DNA of 25,439 nucleotides from assembly GCA_041946865.1 (NCBI GenBank), contig JBHGBF010000116.1:1-25439 (forward strand), read 5' to 3'. The position numbers were made by a program, and so were the translations under genes. This DNA is from RPQK01 sp041946865. GTDB lineage: Bacteria; Acidobacteriota; UBA6911; RPQK01. Positions 1 to 8,002 of this stretch are shown piece by piece (position 1 is the stretch's first letter; every line of letters begins with the position of its first letter). Below the pieces are notes generated by a model. That model made no database searches, was not told where the DNA came from, and saw only the letters and a program-made list of their open reading frames with translations.

Positions 1-288
1 ACCCTGTACCAACAACTTCTGTAAGCTCAATCCCCACGCCCGAGTTGTCTGCTTTCCCCTTATCCACAGATTAGGGGTCGCCCCCGCAGGGTTGATTTGT
101 TCTGTTGTCCTACCACTCGGTGTCGCCTGTTATCACTTGTATTCCGGGAGGGGGCCCGCAAGCCGGCGTCCGGCGTGCGCCGGGTCCCGTCAGAGCCGCG
201 CGCGAGCGTTTTCCAGCGAAGCAAGCGGGTTCGAACAGCCAACAGATGGCATGCCCCACGAGATCCCAACACGCGTTGGCCACCCTCT
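1..288. other. Non-coding region upstream of uxaC
   Basis: I see no convincing gene in this stretch. The reading frames that cross it have no ribosome binding site and no recognisable motif, and the frame in phase with uxaC lacks family similarity before residue 77 (position 325). A consensus DnaA-box sequence, TTATCCACA, lies at 60-68 as an isolated copy. Confidence 0.6.
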
Positions 289-324
289 TTGCCCTTGGAC
301 CGATTTGCCCCTTATAATTCCGGG
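289..324 (+). promoter_or_regulatory. Promoter of uxaC, possibly giving a leaderless mRNA
   Basis: A perfect -10 hexamer TATAAT lies at 313-318. TTGCCC at 289-294 is a 4/6 match to the -35 hexamer with an 18-bp spacer. The uxaC ATG at 325 starts only six bases after the -10 box, about where transcription would begin, and no Shine-Dalgarno sequence fits between them. The inference is a leaderless transcript; a start further upstream is the alternative. Confidence 0.5.
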
Positions 325-1725
325 ATGCTGAATCCAGATCGTTATTTTGATCCTGATCCGACGATCCGGCGCCTGGCCAGGCGCCTGTACCGAAAAGTTG
401 AACGGCTGCCGCTGGTCTGCCCTCACGGCCATGTCGATCCCCGGCTGCTGGCGGACAATACGGCGTTCCCCGATCCGACAGAGCTGATCATCATTCCCGA
501 CCATTACATTTTCCGGATGTTCTACTCTCAGGGCGTCCCCCTCGAGACACTCGGAGTCCCGCGCAAGGACGGAGGGCCGGTTGAGAGCGACCATCGGAAG
601 ATCTGGCAGGTCTTCGGGGACAACTTCCGGCTGTTTCGGGGGACTCCGACGGGCTGCTGGCTCAAACAGGAGTTTGCCGAGGTGTTCGGCATCGAGGAGC
701 CGCTCAACTCCGAGTCTGCCATGCGGATTTACGACCAGATCTCCGACAAGCTCTCCCAGCCTGATTTTCTTCCCCGGGCGCTCTTCGAACGGTTCAACAT
801 CGAGACGCTGGTGACGACTGACGGCGCCTCCGACCGCCTGGACCACCACCGCAAAATCCGAGAGTCGGGCTGGAAGGGACGAGTGATTCCGACGTTCAGA
901 CCCGATAAGGCCGTCAACATCCTGCAAGCGGGATGGAAAGACGAGATCGAGCGGCTTGGCCAGGTGACCGGCCGGGAGATCGGCTCGTTTGGCGAGTACC
1001 TGCGGGCCTTGGAGGAACGGCGTCGCTACTTTATCTGCATGGGGGCGACCGCGACTGACCAGGGAGTCACGGAACCATTCACCACCGAACTGTCCCGAGG
1101 CGATGTCGAAGCGATTTTTACCCGCGCTCTTCGAGGAGAGGCGACCGAGGACGACTCCCGGCTCTTCACCGCGCACATGCTCATGGAAATGGCGCGTGTG
1201 AGCGTCGAAGACGGGCTGGTCATGCAGCTGCACGCCGGCTCATACCGGAATCATAACGAGGTCATATTCGAGAAGTTCGGCCCGGACAAGGGCTGTGATA
1301 TTCCGATTGCTTGCGAATTCACTCGCAATCTTCGCCCCTTGCTCAACAAGTACGGGAACGAGCCGAATTTCACCCTGGTGCTTTTCACGCTTGACGAATC
1401 CACTTATTCACGAGAGCTTGCGCCCTTGGCAGGTCATTACCCGGCGGTGAAGCTTGGACCTGCCTGGTGGTTTCATGACAGTCGGGAGGGTATGACCAGA
1501 TTCAGGAGACGTGTCACTGAAACGGCAGGCATCTACAATACGGTCGGATTCAATGACGACACGCGGGCGTTCCCGTCAATCCCGGCCCGCCACGATCTGG
1601 CCAGGCGCGTCGATTGCAACTTTCTGGCGACGCTCGCCGCCGAGCATGTCATAGAAGTGGAGGAAGCCGAAGAGATGGCTGTGGACCTGGCTTACAACCT
1701 GGTCAAGGCGGCGTATAAGCTGTAA
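325..1725 (+). CDS. uxaC: Uronate isomerase (glucuronate/galacturonate isomerase)
   Basis: This 466-residue protein belongs to the UxaC family in the amidohydrolase superfamily. It interconverts D-glucuronate with D-fructuronate and D-galacturonate with D-tagaturonate in the cytoplasm. The N-terminal CPHGHVDP segment carries the metal-binding HxH pair (His34, His36). DHYIFRMFYSQGV, the MQLHAGSYRNHN segment and the C-terminal DDTRAFPSIPARH segment are typical of the family. Length matches the usual 460-470. The frame is open 76 codons further upstream, but family similarity begins at MLNPDRYF, so the start at 325 is chosen. It stands alone, facing a convergent small gene. It could feed or drain the tagaturonate expected from the inositol cluster in the right third of the window, but that link is inferred. 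Confidence 0.95.
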   Translation: MLNPDRYFDPDPTIRRLARRLYRKVERLPLVCPHGHVDPRLLADNTAFPDPTELIIIPDHYIFRMFYSQGVPLETLGVPRKDGGPVESDHRKIWQVFGDNFRLFRGTPTGCWLKQEFAEVFGIEEPLNSESAMRIYDQISDKLSQPDFLPRALFERFNIETLVTTDGASDRLDHHRKIRESGWKGRVIPTFRPDKAVNILQAGWKDEIERLGQVTGREIGSFGEYLRALEERRRYFICMGATATDQGVTEPFTTELSRGDVEAIFTRALRGEATEDDSRLFTAHMLMEMARVSVEDGLVMQLHAGSYRNHNEVIFEKFGPDKGCDIPIACEFTRNLRPLLNKYGNEPNFTLVLFTLDESTYSRELAPLAGHYPAVKLGPAWWFHDSREGMTRFRRRVTETAGIYNTVGFNDDTRAFPSIPARHDLARRVDCNFLATLAAEHVIEVEEAEEMAVDLAYNLVKAAYKL

Positions 1726-1726
1726 A

Positions 1727-1799
1727 GGTTCGGAGGTTCAGAGGTCCACTACCGGCCGCATTGCTTTTCCAGCGGCTGTGGACCTCTGAACCCGGAACC
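1727..1799. terminator. Hairpin between convergent genes, probable bidirectional terminator
   Basis: The arms 1727-1749 and 1778-1799 are inverted copies (core GGTTCAGAGGTCCAC) with a small offset near the outer ends. They lie exactly between the uxaC stop at 1725 and the stop of the convergent gene at 1801. There is no long T-tract, so intrinsic termination is likely but not certain. Confidence 0.55.
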
Positions 1800-1800
1800 G

Positions 1801-2136
1801 TCAGTGTGGGATTTGGAATCCGACCAGCTTCTTTCCCATCTCGCGTCGTCGCGTGGGATTAGCCGCCCGGTACTCCTCCAACCATTCCCGGATTTTCCAG
1901 GGGTTTGCGTTGAGCACGTGGCAGACCCACACGAAACTGCCCGGATAATCATCTTCGAGTGAGAACCACTCTAGCGCGTCTTCCCTCCAGGCGATACACT
2001 CTTTGGACTCCTTGCGCGATGTAATGATGTCTCGGAACGCCTGGATGAGAATCCCGGATGCCAGCCTCCGCAGGGAAGGTTCCGGACCCTTCTTGGGTGG
2101 ATACAATCCTTCACTCGCCAACGTTAACTCTGTCAT
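1801..2136 (-). CDS. Small conserved hypothetical protein
   Basis: A 111-residue soluble protein without signal peptide or membrane segment. The central part (CIAWREDALEWFSLEDDY followed by FVWVCHVLNANPWKIREWL) resembles a widespread small uncharacterised family of Acidobacteria and Deltaproteobacteria with the pattern 'A..W....d....fsf..vC..Lg.dp..lR..L'. I know no function for that family. The start at ATG 2136 is preceded by AAGG eight bases upstream; a GTG at 2145 in the same frame is the alternative and would add three residues. It is monocistronic and convergent with uxaC. Confidence 0.7.
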   Translation of the reverse strand: MTELTLASEGLYPPKKGPEPSLRRLASGILIQAFRDIITSRKESKECIAWREDALEWFSLEDDYPGSFVWVCHVLNANPWKIREWLEEYRAANPTRRREMGKKLVGFQIPH

Positions 2137-2407
2137 GTCAAACACCTTTCTGATCGGAATTAACGCTAAATCCGGCGCCTCGGATCGCTGAATAAGCGTT
2201 TAGTCTAAGAGAGCGCCCGTGGGTCGCCTATCCGCTTCCGTCTGTTTGTCGCGTAGGAATCCGAGAAACCGCGGCCGAGTCGAGTGTGAGTCGCGCGTCA
2301 GATAGGTCCCACAGAACCCTTTATTCCTCGGCCTTCGCTATTCAAAACGGCCCGAATGTCTTAGACTGAGGCGTATTCGTGCTCTGATGCTCAGGAGGTT
2401 AAGATCG

Positions 2408-3067
2408 ATGAAATGCAAATATCTTCCGTTAGCTTTTGGGCTCCTCCTTGCTGCGGTCACGTGCATTCCGTCCCTGGCTCAGCAGGTGGCAGCGAAAGAA
2501 GAAGGCTGGATCTTGCTCTTTGACGGGAAGAGCTTTGATGGCTGGACGGTTTCGAAAGAAAACCCTAACACCTTTAAGCTGGAGGACGGCGCCTTCGTGG
2601 CGAACGGCCCGCGCGCTCATTTGTACTACACCGGTCCGGTCAACGGGGCTACCTTCAAGAATTTCGAGTTGAAAGTGGATGTGATGACCCGGAAAAGCTC
2701 GAACGGCGGCATCTACTTCCATACCAGGTACCTGGAATCCGGATGGCCCGACAAGGGTTTTGAAGTCCAGGTCAACAACTCCTATGACCGGGACCCGCGC
2801 CGCACCGGCAGCCTGTACATGATGCAGGACGTGAATCAAGTGCCGGTTCCCGATGACGAGTGGTTTACCGAACACATTATCGTGAAGGACAAGAGGGTGA
2901 TGGTCCGAGTCAACGACAAGACGGTCGTAGACTGGACCGAGCCTGTTCCGCCGCAGCCGCCCAGGAACGCCCCCGGTCGGGTTCTGGGTGAAGGCACCTT
3001 TGCCCTCCAAGGCCACGATCCCGGCAGCACCGTCTACTACAAGAACATCAGGGTGAAACCCGAGTAA
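2408..3067 (+). CDS. Secreted DUF1080 protein (3-keto-disaccharide hydrolase domain)
   Basis: A 219-residue exported protein made of a signal peptide and one DUF1080 domain, a concanavalin-like beta sandwich. The family is abundant in Acidobacteria, Planctomycetes and Bacteroidetes; some members hydrolyse 3-keto-glycosides formed by prior C3 oxidation of the sugar. The signal peptide is MKCKYLPLAFGLLLAAVTC..., with likely cleavage after SLA (Ala24). The domain begins at WILLFDGKSFDGWTV and includes the GGIYFHTRYLESGWPDKGFE and GSLYMM segments. The start at 2408 is chosen because AGGAGG lies at 2393-2398 with nine bases of spacing; an ATG at 2387 would place this ribosome binding site inside the gene. 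No partner oxidoreductase adjoins it, so its substrate is unknown. Confidence 0.88.
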   Translation: MKCKYLPLAFGLLLAAVTCIPSLAQQVAAKEEGWILLFDGKSFDGWTVSKENPNTFKLEDGAFVANGPRAHLYYTGPVNGATFKNFELKVDVMTRKSSNGGIYFHTRYLESGWPDKGFEVQVNNSYDRDPRRTGSLYMMQDVNQVPVPDDEWFTEHIIVKDKRVMVRVNDKTVVDWTEPVPPQPPRNAPGRVLGEGTFALQGHDPGSTVYYKNIRVKPE

Positions 3068-3092
3068 AAGCTGTTGCGGTTCACGCTTCCCT

Positions 3093-3122
3093 GGCACGCC
3101 TCCGGAATGCCGGAGAGGTGCC
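3093..3122 (+). terminator. Hairpin downstream of the DUF1080 gene
   Basis: Two imperfect arms (GGCACGCCTCCGG and CCGGAGAGGTGCC) with a short AAT-containing loop follow the stop at 3067. No T-tract follows. It may terminate the DUF1080 transcript before the next promoter region. Confidence 0.4.
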
Positions 3123-3127
3123 GGAAA

Positions 3128-3145
3128 TTTGTCACAGTTGACAAA
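3128..3145. promoter_or_regulatory. Inverted repeat upstream of the PPK2 gene, possible operator
   Basis: TTTGTCA and TGACAAA form a perfect 7-bp inverted repeat with a CAGT spacer. The right arm contains a consensus -35 hexamer, TTGACA, at 3138-3143, but I find no good -10 at the expected distance. The position 53 bases before the PPK2 start would suit an operator; the binding protein is unknown. Confidence 0.3.
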
Positions 3146-3197
3146 CCAGTAAACATTTTCGACACCCTCGTTACCCGGCAACTGGCAAGGGAGCAAT

Positions 3198-4688
3198 ATG
3201 CTTGAGCAACTCGTCCTTAGGCAGAAGACGGGCAAGGCGGAATACGACCAGAAAGTCGAAGAATTCGAGCGCAGGCTCGGCGAGCTTCAACGCCGGGCGC
3301 GGGAGCTTCGCATACCGGTCATCATTGTCTTCGAAGGTTGGGACGCCGCCGGTAAAGGCACGATGATCAACAGGCTCATGCAGGCACTCGATCCGAGGGG
3401 GTTCAGCGTTTACCCGATCAGTGCCCCAACCGAAGAGGAATCTCATCGGCCTTTTCTCTGGCGTTTTTGGACAAAGACGCCCGAACGCGGCCGCATTGCC
3501 ATTTTTGACCGAAGCTGGTACGGGCGGGTTCTTACGGAAAGGGTCGACGGGCTGATCCCCAAAAAGCTGTGGCAAGCCAGCTACGAGCAGATTCGCTCGT
3601 TCGAGCGCCAGTTGGCTGACGACGGCGCGGTTCTCATCAAGTTTTTCCTGCACATCAGCAAGAAGGAGCAGAAGAAACGCTTTCTGCAATTGGAAGCCAG
3701 CCCCTCCATGTCGTGGAAGGTGACTAAACACGATTGGCGGCATCATCGGCAGTATGAGAAGTACGCCCGGGCGATTGAAGACATGCTCGCCCAGACCGAC
3801 ACCGCCTTTGCTCCCTGGACGATCGTCGAATCGCATGACCGGCGGTTTGCTACCCTGAAGGTCTTTGCCGGCACAATTCGCGCGCTGGAGGACCGGATAA
3901 TGGCGAGCGAGGATTCGAGGGAGCCGGAGAAGCGGCCGGACAGCTCTCCGGCGCAGGAATTTCCCAGCACCTCGCTCCTGGAAACCGTCGATCTCACGCG
4001 CACGCTGTCCCGCTCCACCTACGAACGGAAACTGGAGACCTATCAAGCGCGGGTCCGTGAGCTGGAGCATCAGATCTACTTGCGGAGAATACCCGTCGTG
4101 GTCGTGTTCGAGGGATGGGACGCTGCCGGCAAGGGAGGCAACATCAAGAGGCTCACCAAGAGCATGGATCCCCGCGGGTACGAGGTCATCCCCGTCGCGG
4201 CGCCGAACGACGTCGAGAAGAACCATCACTACCTGTGGCGTTTCTGGAACGAGCTGCCGAAGGCCGGCCACATCACCGTGTTCGACCGCTCCTGGTACGG
4301 TCGGGTTCTCGTTGAGCGAGTCGAGGAATTCTGTTCGGCCGAGCAGTGGAAACGAGCCTACCGCGAGATCAACGAGATGGAAGAGCACCTGGTCAGCTTC
4401 GGTACCGTCCTGGTGAAGTTCTGGCTGCAGATCGACGAGCTGGAACAGCTGCGGCGATTCAAAGAACGCGAAGAAGCCGAGTGGAAGCAGTGGAAGATCA
4501 CTCCCGACGACTGGAGAAACCGCGAAAAGTGGTGCCTTTACAAGCCTGCAGTGGAGGAAATGCTCGCCAGAACCAGCACCTCCTACGCTCCCTGGACCAT
4601 TGTCGAATCGAACTGCAAACTGTACGCCCGAATCAAAACCCTCCAGACCGTGATCAAGAGCATCGAGGCCCGGCTGAGAGCCGCATGA
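3198..4688 (+). CDS. pap: Polyphosphate:AMP phosphotransferase (two-domain PPK2)
   Basis: A 496-residue cytoplasmic protein with two tandem PPK2 domains, the class II architecture that phosphorylates AMP to ADP with polyphosphate. Each domain has a Walker A motif GWDAAGKG (residues 47-54 and 306-313) and a Walker B segment with FDRSWYGRV (about 103-111 and 362-370). A polar linker near residues 235-260 separates the domains. In characterised two-domain enzymes the C-terminal half is the active one; here both halves retain both motifs. The start is preceded by GGGAG. Neighbours do not suggest a shared pathway; its role is probably nucleotide energy recovery from polyphosphate. Confidence 0.92.
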   Translation: MLEQLVLRQKTGKAEYDQKVEEFERRLGELQRRARELRIPVIIVFEGWDAAGKGTMINRLMQALDPRGFSVYPISAPTEEESHRPFLWRFWTKTPERGRIAIFDRSWYGRVLTERVDGLIPKKLWQASYEQIRSFERQLADDGAVLIKFFLHISKKEQKKRFLQLEASPSMSWKVTKHDWRHHRQYEKYARAIEDMLAQTDTAFAPWTIVESHDRRFATLKVFAGTIRALEDRIMASEDSREPEKRPDSSPAQEFPSTSLLETVDLTRTLSRSTYERKLETYQARVRELEHQIYLRRIPVVVVFEGWDAAGKGGNIKRLTKSMDPRGYEVIPVAAPNDVEKNHHYLWRFWNELPKAGHITVFDRSWYGRVLVERVEEFCSAEQWKRAYREINEMEEHLVSFGTVLVKFWLQIDELEQLRRFKEREEAEWKQWKITPDDWRNREKWCLYKPAVEEMLARTSTSYAPWTIVESNCKLYARIKTLQTVIKSIEARLRAA

Positions 4689-4903
4689 GAGCAGGACCGG
4701 GAGAGGGCACTTGCCCACTCCCAGTCCTGGAGGCTGGGAGTCGAGTGGCCACGAGCCAACTCGGCGCCCATCTTCTCTCTGTGCGCCTCGATCCCGTAAG
4801 TGTGTAGCAGAAACTTTACGGTTAGGTTACGGTGACACATGAAAATCCGGAACCTTTTGAGGCCGCGGGACACCAAGGTATCGGAATCCGATAGGAGTAA
4901 CGC
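4689..4903 (+). promoter_or_regulatory. Intergenic region upstream of padR
   Basis: These 215 bases hold no gene. A short direct repeat TTACGGT occurs twice in the segment around 4815-4832, about 75-90 bases before the padR start, where promoter or PadR operator elements could lie. I could not assign clear -35 and -10 boxes. Confidence 0.25.
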
Positions 4904-5257
4904 ATGCCTGAGTCGAAAACGGATCTCTTGCGAGGGACGCTCGACCTCCTCATTCTCAAGGCCCTGTCTTTGGAGCCTTTGCACGGCGTGGGGATCGCCC
5001 GCCGGATCAGCCAGATGACTGGCGGGGCCTTCCGGGTAAGCTTCGGTTCGCTTTTCCCGGCACTTCACCGCATGGAAGAGCGAGGATGGGTGAGCGCCGA
5101 TTGGCGCTCCTCGGAAAACAACCGCCGTGCGAAGTACTACAGGCTGACTGCGCTGGGACAAAAGCGAGCCGAGGCCGAGGAACGGGATTGGAACCGGCTC
5201 GTGCAGCTTATGACCGCCGCTATGCGATATGCAGATCCAGAGACGGAGGAGGGCTGA
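4904..5257 (+). CDS. PadR-family transcriptional regulator
   Basis: A 117-residue winged-helix DNA-binding protein of the PadR family, in the short acidobacterial form that is usually paired with an orphan MacB-like permease. The opening LLRGTLDLLILKALSLEPLHGVGIARRI is the classic PadR N-terminus. FGSLFPALHRMEERGWVSADW is the recognition helix and wing region, and KYYRLTALGQ follows. A good Shine-Dalgarno, TAGGAGTAACGC, precedes the ATG. Its TGA overlaps the permease ATG by one base, so the two are one translationally coupled operon. It probably represses this operon in response to a small molecule, but no ligand can be inferred. Confidence 0.93.
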   Translation: MPESKTDLLRGTLDLLILKALSLEPLHGVGIARRISQMTGGAFRVSFGSLFPALHRMEERGWVSADWRSSENNRRAKYYRLTALGQKRAEAEERDWNRLVQLMTAAMRYADPETEEG

Positions 5258-7974
5258 TGCTGAAGAGCGCGCGCAATTTCCTGCAGAAAAGAAGAGCCGA
5301 ACAGGCGCTTGACGAAGAACTACGGTCATGTGTCGACCTCCTGACCGAGGAGAAGATGCAGAGGGGTGTCGGGCAGGCTGAGGCGCGCAGGCAGGCGCTG
5401 ATAGAACTGGGCGGTGTGGAGCAGGTCAAGGAGGAAGTTCGGGCCGTGCGGGGGCTGCCGTTCCTGGAGGCGATGATCAGGGATGTTCGCTTCGGGCTGA
5501 GAAACCTGGTGAGAGCGCCCGGATTCACGGTCGCCGTGATTCTTACGCTCGGTTTGGCCTTGGGCGCAAATGCGGCCGTTTTCGCCCTCCTCGACCGGTT
5601 AGTCCTGCGTCCTCTCCCGGTGAAGGAGCCGGCTGCTTTGGTGATTGTGAGCGCCCCGCCGATTCCGACCCGTAGTCGGCTGACTGTCATGTTCGTGACG
5701 CGAGGCGGGGTGAAGGGCGTATCTTACCCGCTTTACGTGGCCCTAAGAGACCGGCTGAACGTTTTCGAAGGCATGCTGGCCGAGTTTCATGTGACGGCGA
5801 CCGTGCTGGCCGGCGGCGAGCCATTTATGGCTGGCGGAGTGGTGGCGACCGACAACTATTTTGAAGCTCTCGGGGTCCGCCCCGTTCTCGGCAGGGTGTT
5901 TGGACCGGGAGAGGATCGGGCACACGGCCACAGCCCGGTTGTCGTGATCAGTCATGGCCTGTGGCAGCGCCAGTTCGGCGGTGATCGGTCGATTTTGAAT
6001 AAGACTATTCGTCTGAATCAGCTGCCGATGACCGTGATCGGGGTAACTCCACCCGGTTTTACTGGCACGGTGGCCGGAGACACCTCCGACTTTTTCACCT
6101 TGCTTAGCGCCAGAGACAAGTTGATCGGCTCCAGATTCAGGTACGACTCTCCGGATTTCAACATCTACAAGCTGGTTGCCCGGCTTGCTCCCGGCGTCGC
6201 CCAGGAGCAGGCTGAACATGTGGCGGACGGAGTCTATCGCCAACTGCTGGCCGACGCGGTCGGTGACGGCGCCCGGACGGAGAAGTCCCGGGCAAGATTC
6301 GCGTCTCAACACCTGACGCTGTCACCTGGTGGGTATGCTTCTAACGATCAGTCCGCGCTGGGACGCGACCTGAAGACTCCTCTCCAATTGCTGATGGCCA
6401 TGGTCTCCCTGGTGCTGATCGTTGCCGCCGGCAATGTCGGTAACCTTTTCCTGGCGCGCGGCGAGGCCCGGGCACGCGAGACTGCAATCCGCTTTGCCCT
6501 GGGCTCGACTCGCTGGCGGGTGCTACGCCAATCCCTGCTGGAAAGCCTGATGCTGGCATTGGGGGCTGGGCTGTTTGGCCTCCTGCTGGCCCACTGGACG
6601 TCGAGCCTGGCGCCGGTCCTGCTCGACGTGGAGACATTGCCGGAAGGAGTAACTTCAGCGCCTGACCATCGGGCGGGTGCCGTTACCCTTGGGCTGGCTC
6701 TGGTCGCTGGCCTCGTGATCTGGGCGGCTTCCGCTGTACACGCTGTCCGGCGCGGCAGCTCCTGTTCCTTGATTCAGCAAGTGAAGATTGCGGGACGCCG
6801 GCCCGGCTTCCACTGGAGAAGGGTACTGGTGGCGGCCCAGATCGCGTTGTCGATCGTGCTGCTTTGCGCTTCCGCCGTGCTCTCGCGCAGCCTCATCAAG
6901 CTCATGCGTGTCGATACTGGCTTCCCCGTCGAGAACCTTTACAGCTTCTCACTGAATCCCGGCCAGGCTGGATATGGGAGCTCTCAGTCCGGCGCTTTCC
7001 TGCTCAGTGTCCTGGACCGGCTGAGCCGGATTCCCGGAGTCGCGAGCGCGTCCATCACCTCCCAGCTGCCGCTGTCAGCCGGCGGCTCGGGTGGCTTTGT
7101 CATTGCAGACGCGACCGATGCGCCGCACGAGGTGGGCGCCGACATCATTGCCGAGGTCGGCGCCGGGTACTTCAGGAGTCTCGGTATGCCTGTAGTCGCC
7201 GGCCGGGAATTTACCTCCGATGATGGGACCGGCTCCTTGAAAGTGGCGCTGCTTAACGAATCGCTGGCTCGCCTTCTCTTCGATCACAGCAACCCTCTCG
7301 GTCGGCGCGTCGGCTTCCAGGGAGGGCCGCCGGACATGCAAGTGGTCGGGATCGTCAAAGACACCAGGTCCAACTCCCGGGCCGCGGTCAGGCCGAGCCT
7401 GTTCCGGCCGTACAATTTCAAAGAGCCGCCGAACAATCAGGCCGCATTCGTGGTGCGTGTCGCCCGGTCGGGAAGCCTGAGCAGCGACGCGGTGCGAACT
7501 GTCGTGAGGGGAATTGATCCGGCAGTAGCGGTCACCGAATTCACTTCGATGACCGAGCGGACTTCCCGGTTGTTGTACCGTGATCGCATGCTGGCCTCTG
7601 TTTCGCTGTGTTTTGCGGCTCTGGCAGCGATCCTCTGCGGGATCGGGATTTTTGGCCTCACGAGCTTCAGCGTGGCCCATCGCTCGCAGGAAATCGGTTT
7701 GCGCATTGCCTTGGGCGCTACCCGAGGCTCGATTCAATGGCTGGTCATGAGGGAGGTCTCTTGGCTGGCCGCGGCGGGATGCGCCGGCGGGCTCGTGGCT
7801 TTTATCACTTTCAACCGGGTCCTTTCCTCGGTCCTCTTTCAGCTGACACCGGACGATCCGGCGAGCCTGGTCGTGGGTGCGCTGGTTCTGGGCGGCACAG
7901 CTTTCGCGGCCGGGTTTCTGCCTGCCTGGCGGGCTGCCCGCCTTGACCCTGCGTTCATCTTGCGGCAGGAATGA
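5257..7974 (+). CDS. Duplicated orphan ABC permease (MacB/FtsX type, ADOP family)
   Basis: A 905-residue inner-membrane protein. A cytoplasmic N-terminal segment of about 65 residues rich in Glu and Arg leads into DVRFGLRNLVRAPGFTVA, the hallmark of this family. Then come a first membrane helix, a periplasmic MacB-like core domain and an FtsX domain, and the whole unit repeats: a second core domain starts near RRVLVAAQIALSIVLLCAS and the final FtsX domain contains SQEIGLRIALGATRGSIQWLV. No ATP-binding subunit is encoded here, which is usual for this family. Substrate is unknown; export of peptides, lipoproteins or macrolide-like compounds is a family-based guess. The start at 5257 is set by the TGATG overlap with padR; the frame is open further upstream but those residues would lie inside padR. 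Confidence 0.93.
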   Translation: MLKSARNFLQKRRAEQALDEELRSCVDLLTEEKMQRGVGQAEARRQALIELGGVEQVKEEVRAVRGLPFLEAMIRDVRFGLRNLVRAPGFTVAVILTLGLALGANAAVFALLDRLVLRPLPVKEPAALVIVSAPPIPTRSRLTVMFVTRGGVKGVSYPLYVALRDRLNVFEGMLAEFHVTATVLAGGEPFMAGGVVATDNYFEALGVRPVLGRVFGPGEDRAHGHSPVVVISHGLWQRQFGGDRSILNKTIRLNQLPMTVIGVTPPGFTGTVAGDTSDFFTLLSARDKLIGSRFRYDSPDFNIYKLVARLAPGVAQEQAEHVADGVYRQLLADAVGDGARTEKSRARFASQHLTLSPGGYASNDQSALGRDLKTPLQLLMAMVSLVLIVAAGNVGNLFLARGEARARETAIRFALGSTRWRVLRQSLLESLMLALGAGLFGLLLAHWTSSLAPVLLDVETLPEGVTSAPDHRAGAVTLGLALVAGLVIWAASAVHAVRRGSSCSLIQQVKIAGRRPGFHWRRVLVAAQIALSIVLLCASAVLSRSLIKLMRVDTGFPVENLYSFSLNPGQAGYGSSQSGAFLLSVLDRLSRIPGVASASITSQLPLSAGGSGGFVIADATDAPHEVGADIIAEVGAGYFRSLGMPVVAGREFTSDDGTGSLKVALLNESLARLLFDHSNPLGRRVGFQGGPPDMQVVGIVKDTRSNSRAAVRPSLFRPYNFKEPPNNQAAFVVRVARSGSLSSDAVRTVVRGIDPAVAVTEFTSMTERTSRLLYRDRMLASVSLCFAALAAILCGIGIFGLTSFSVAHRSQEIGLRIALGATRGSIQWLVMREVSWLAAAGCAGGLVAFITFNRVLSSVLFQLTPDDPASLVVGALVLGGTAFAAGFLPAWRAARLDPAFILRQE

Positions 7975-8002
7975 GCTGACCGGCCACGAATCAGGAGCGT
8001 GG

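Noticed and set aside
222..245. GGGTTCGAACAGCC resembling a tRNA T-arm
   Set aside because: The flanking bases do not form a five-pair stem, and no acceptor or anticodon arm is found around it.
190..1233. 347-residue open frame antisense to uxaC
   Set aside because: It is a shadow of uxaC in GC-rich DNA, with no ribosome binding site and no family motif.
3171..4718. 515-residue open frame antisense to the PPK2 gene
   Set aside because: The plus-strand protein has two complete PPK2 domains; the antisense frame is low-complexity shadow sequence.
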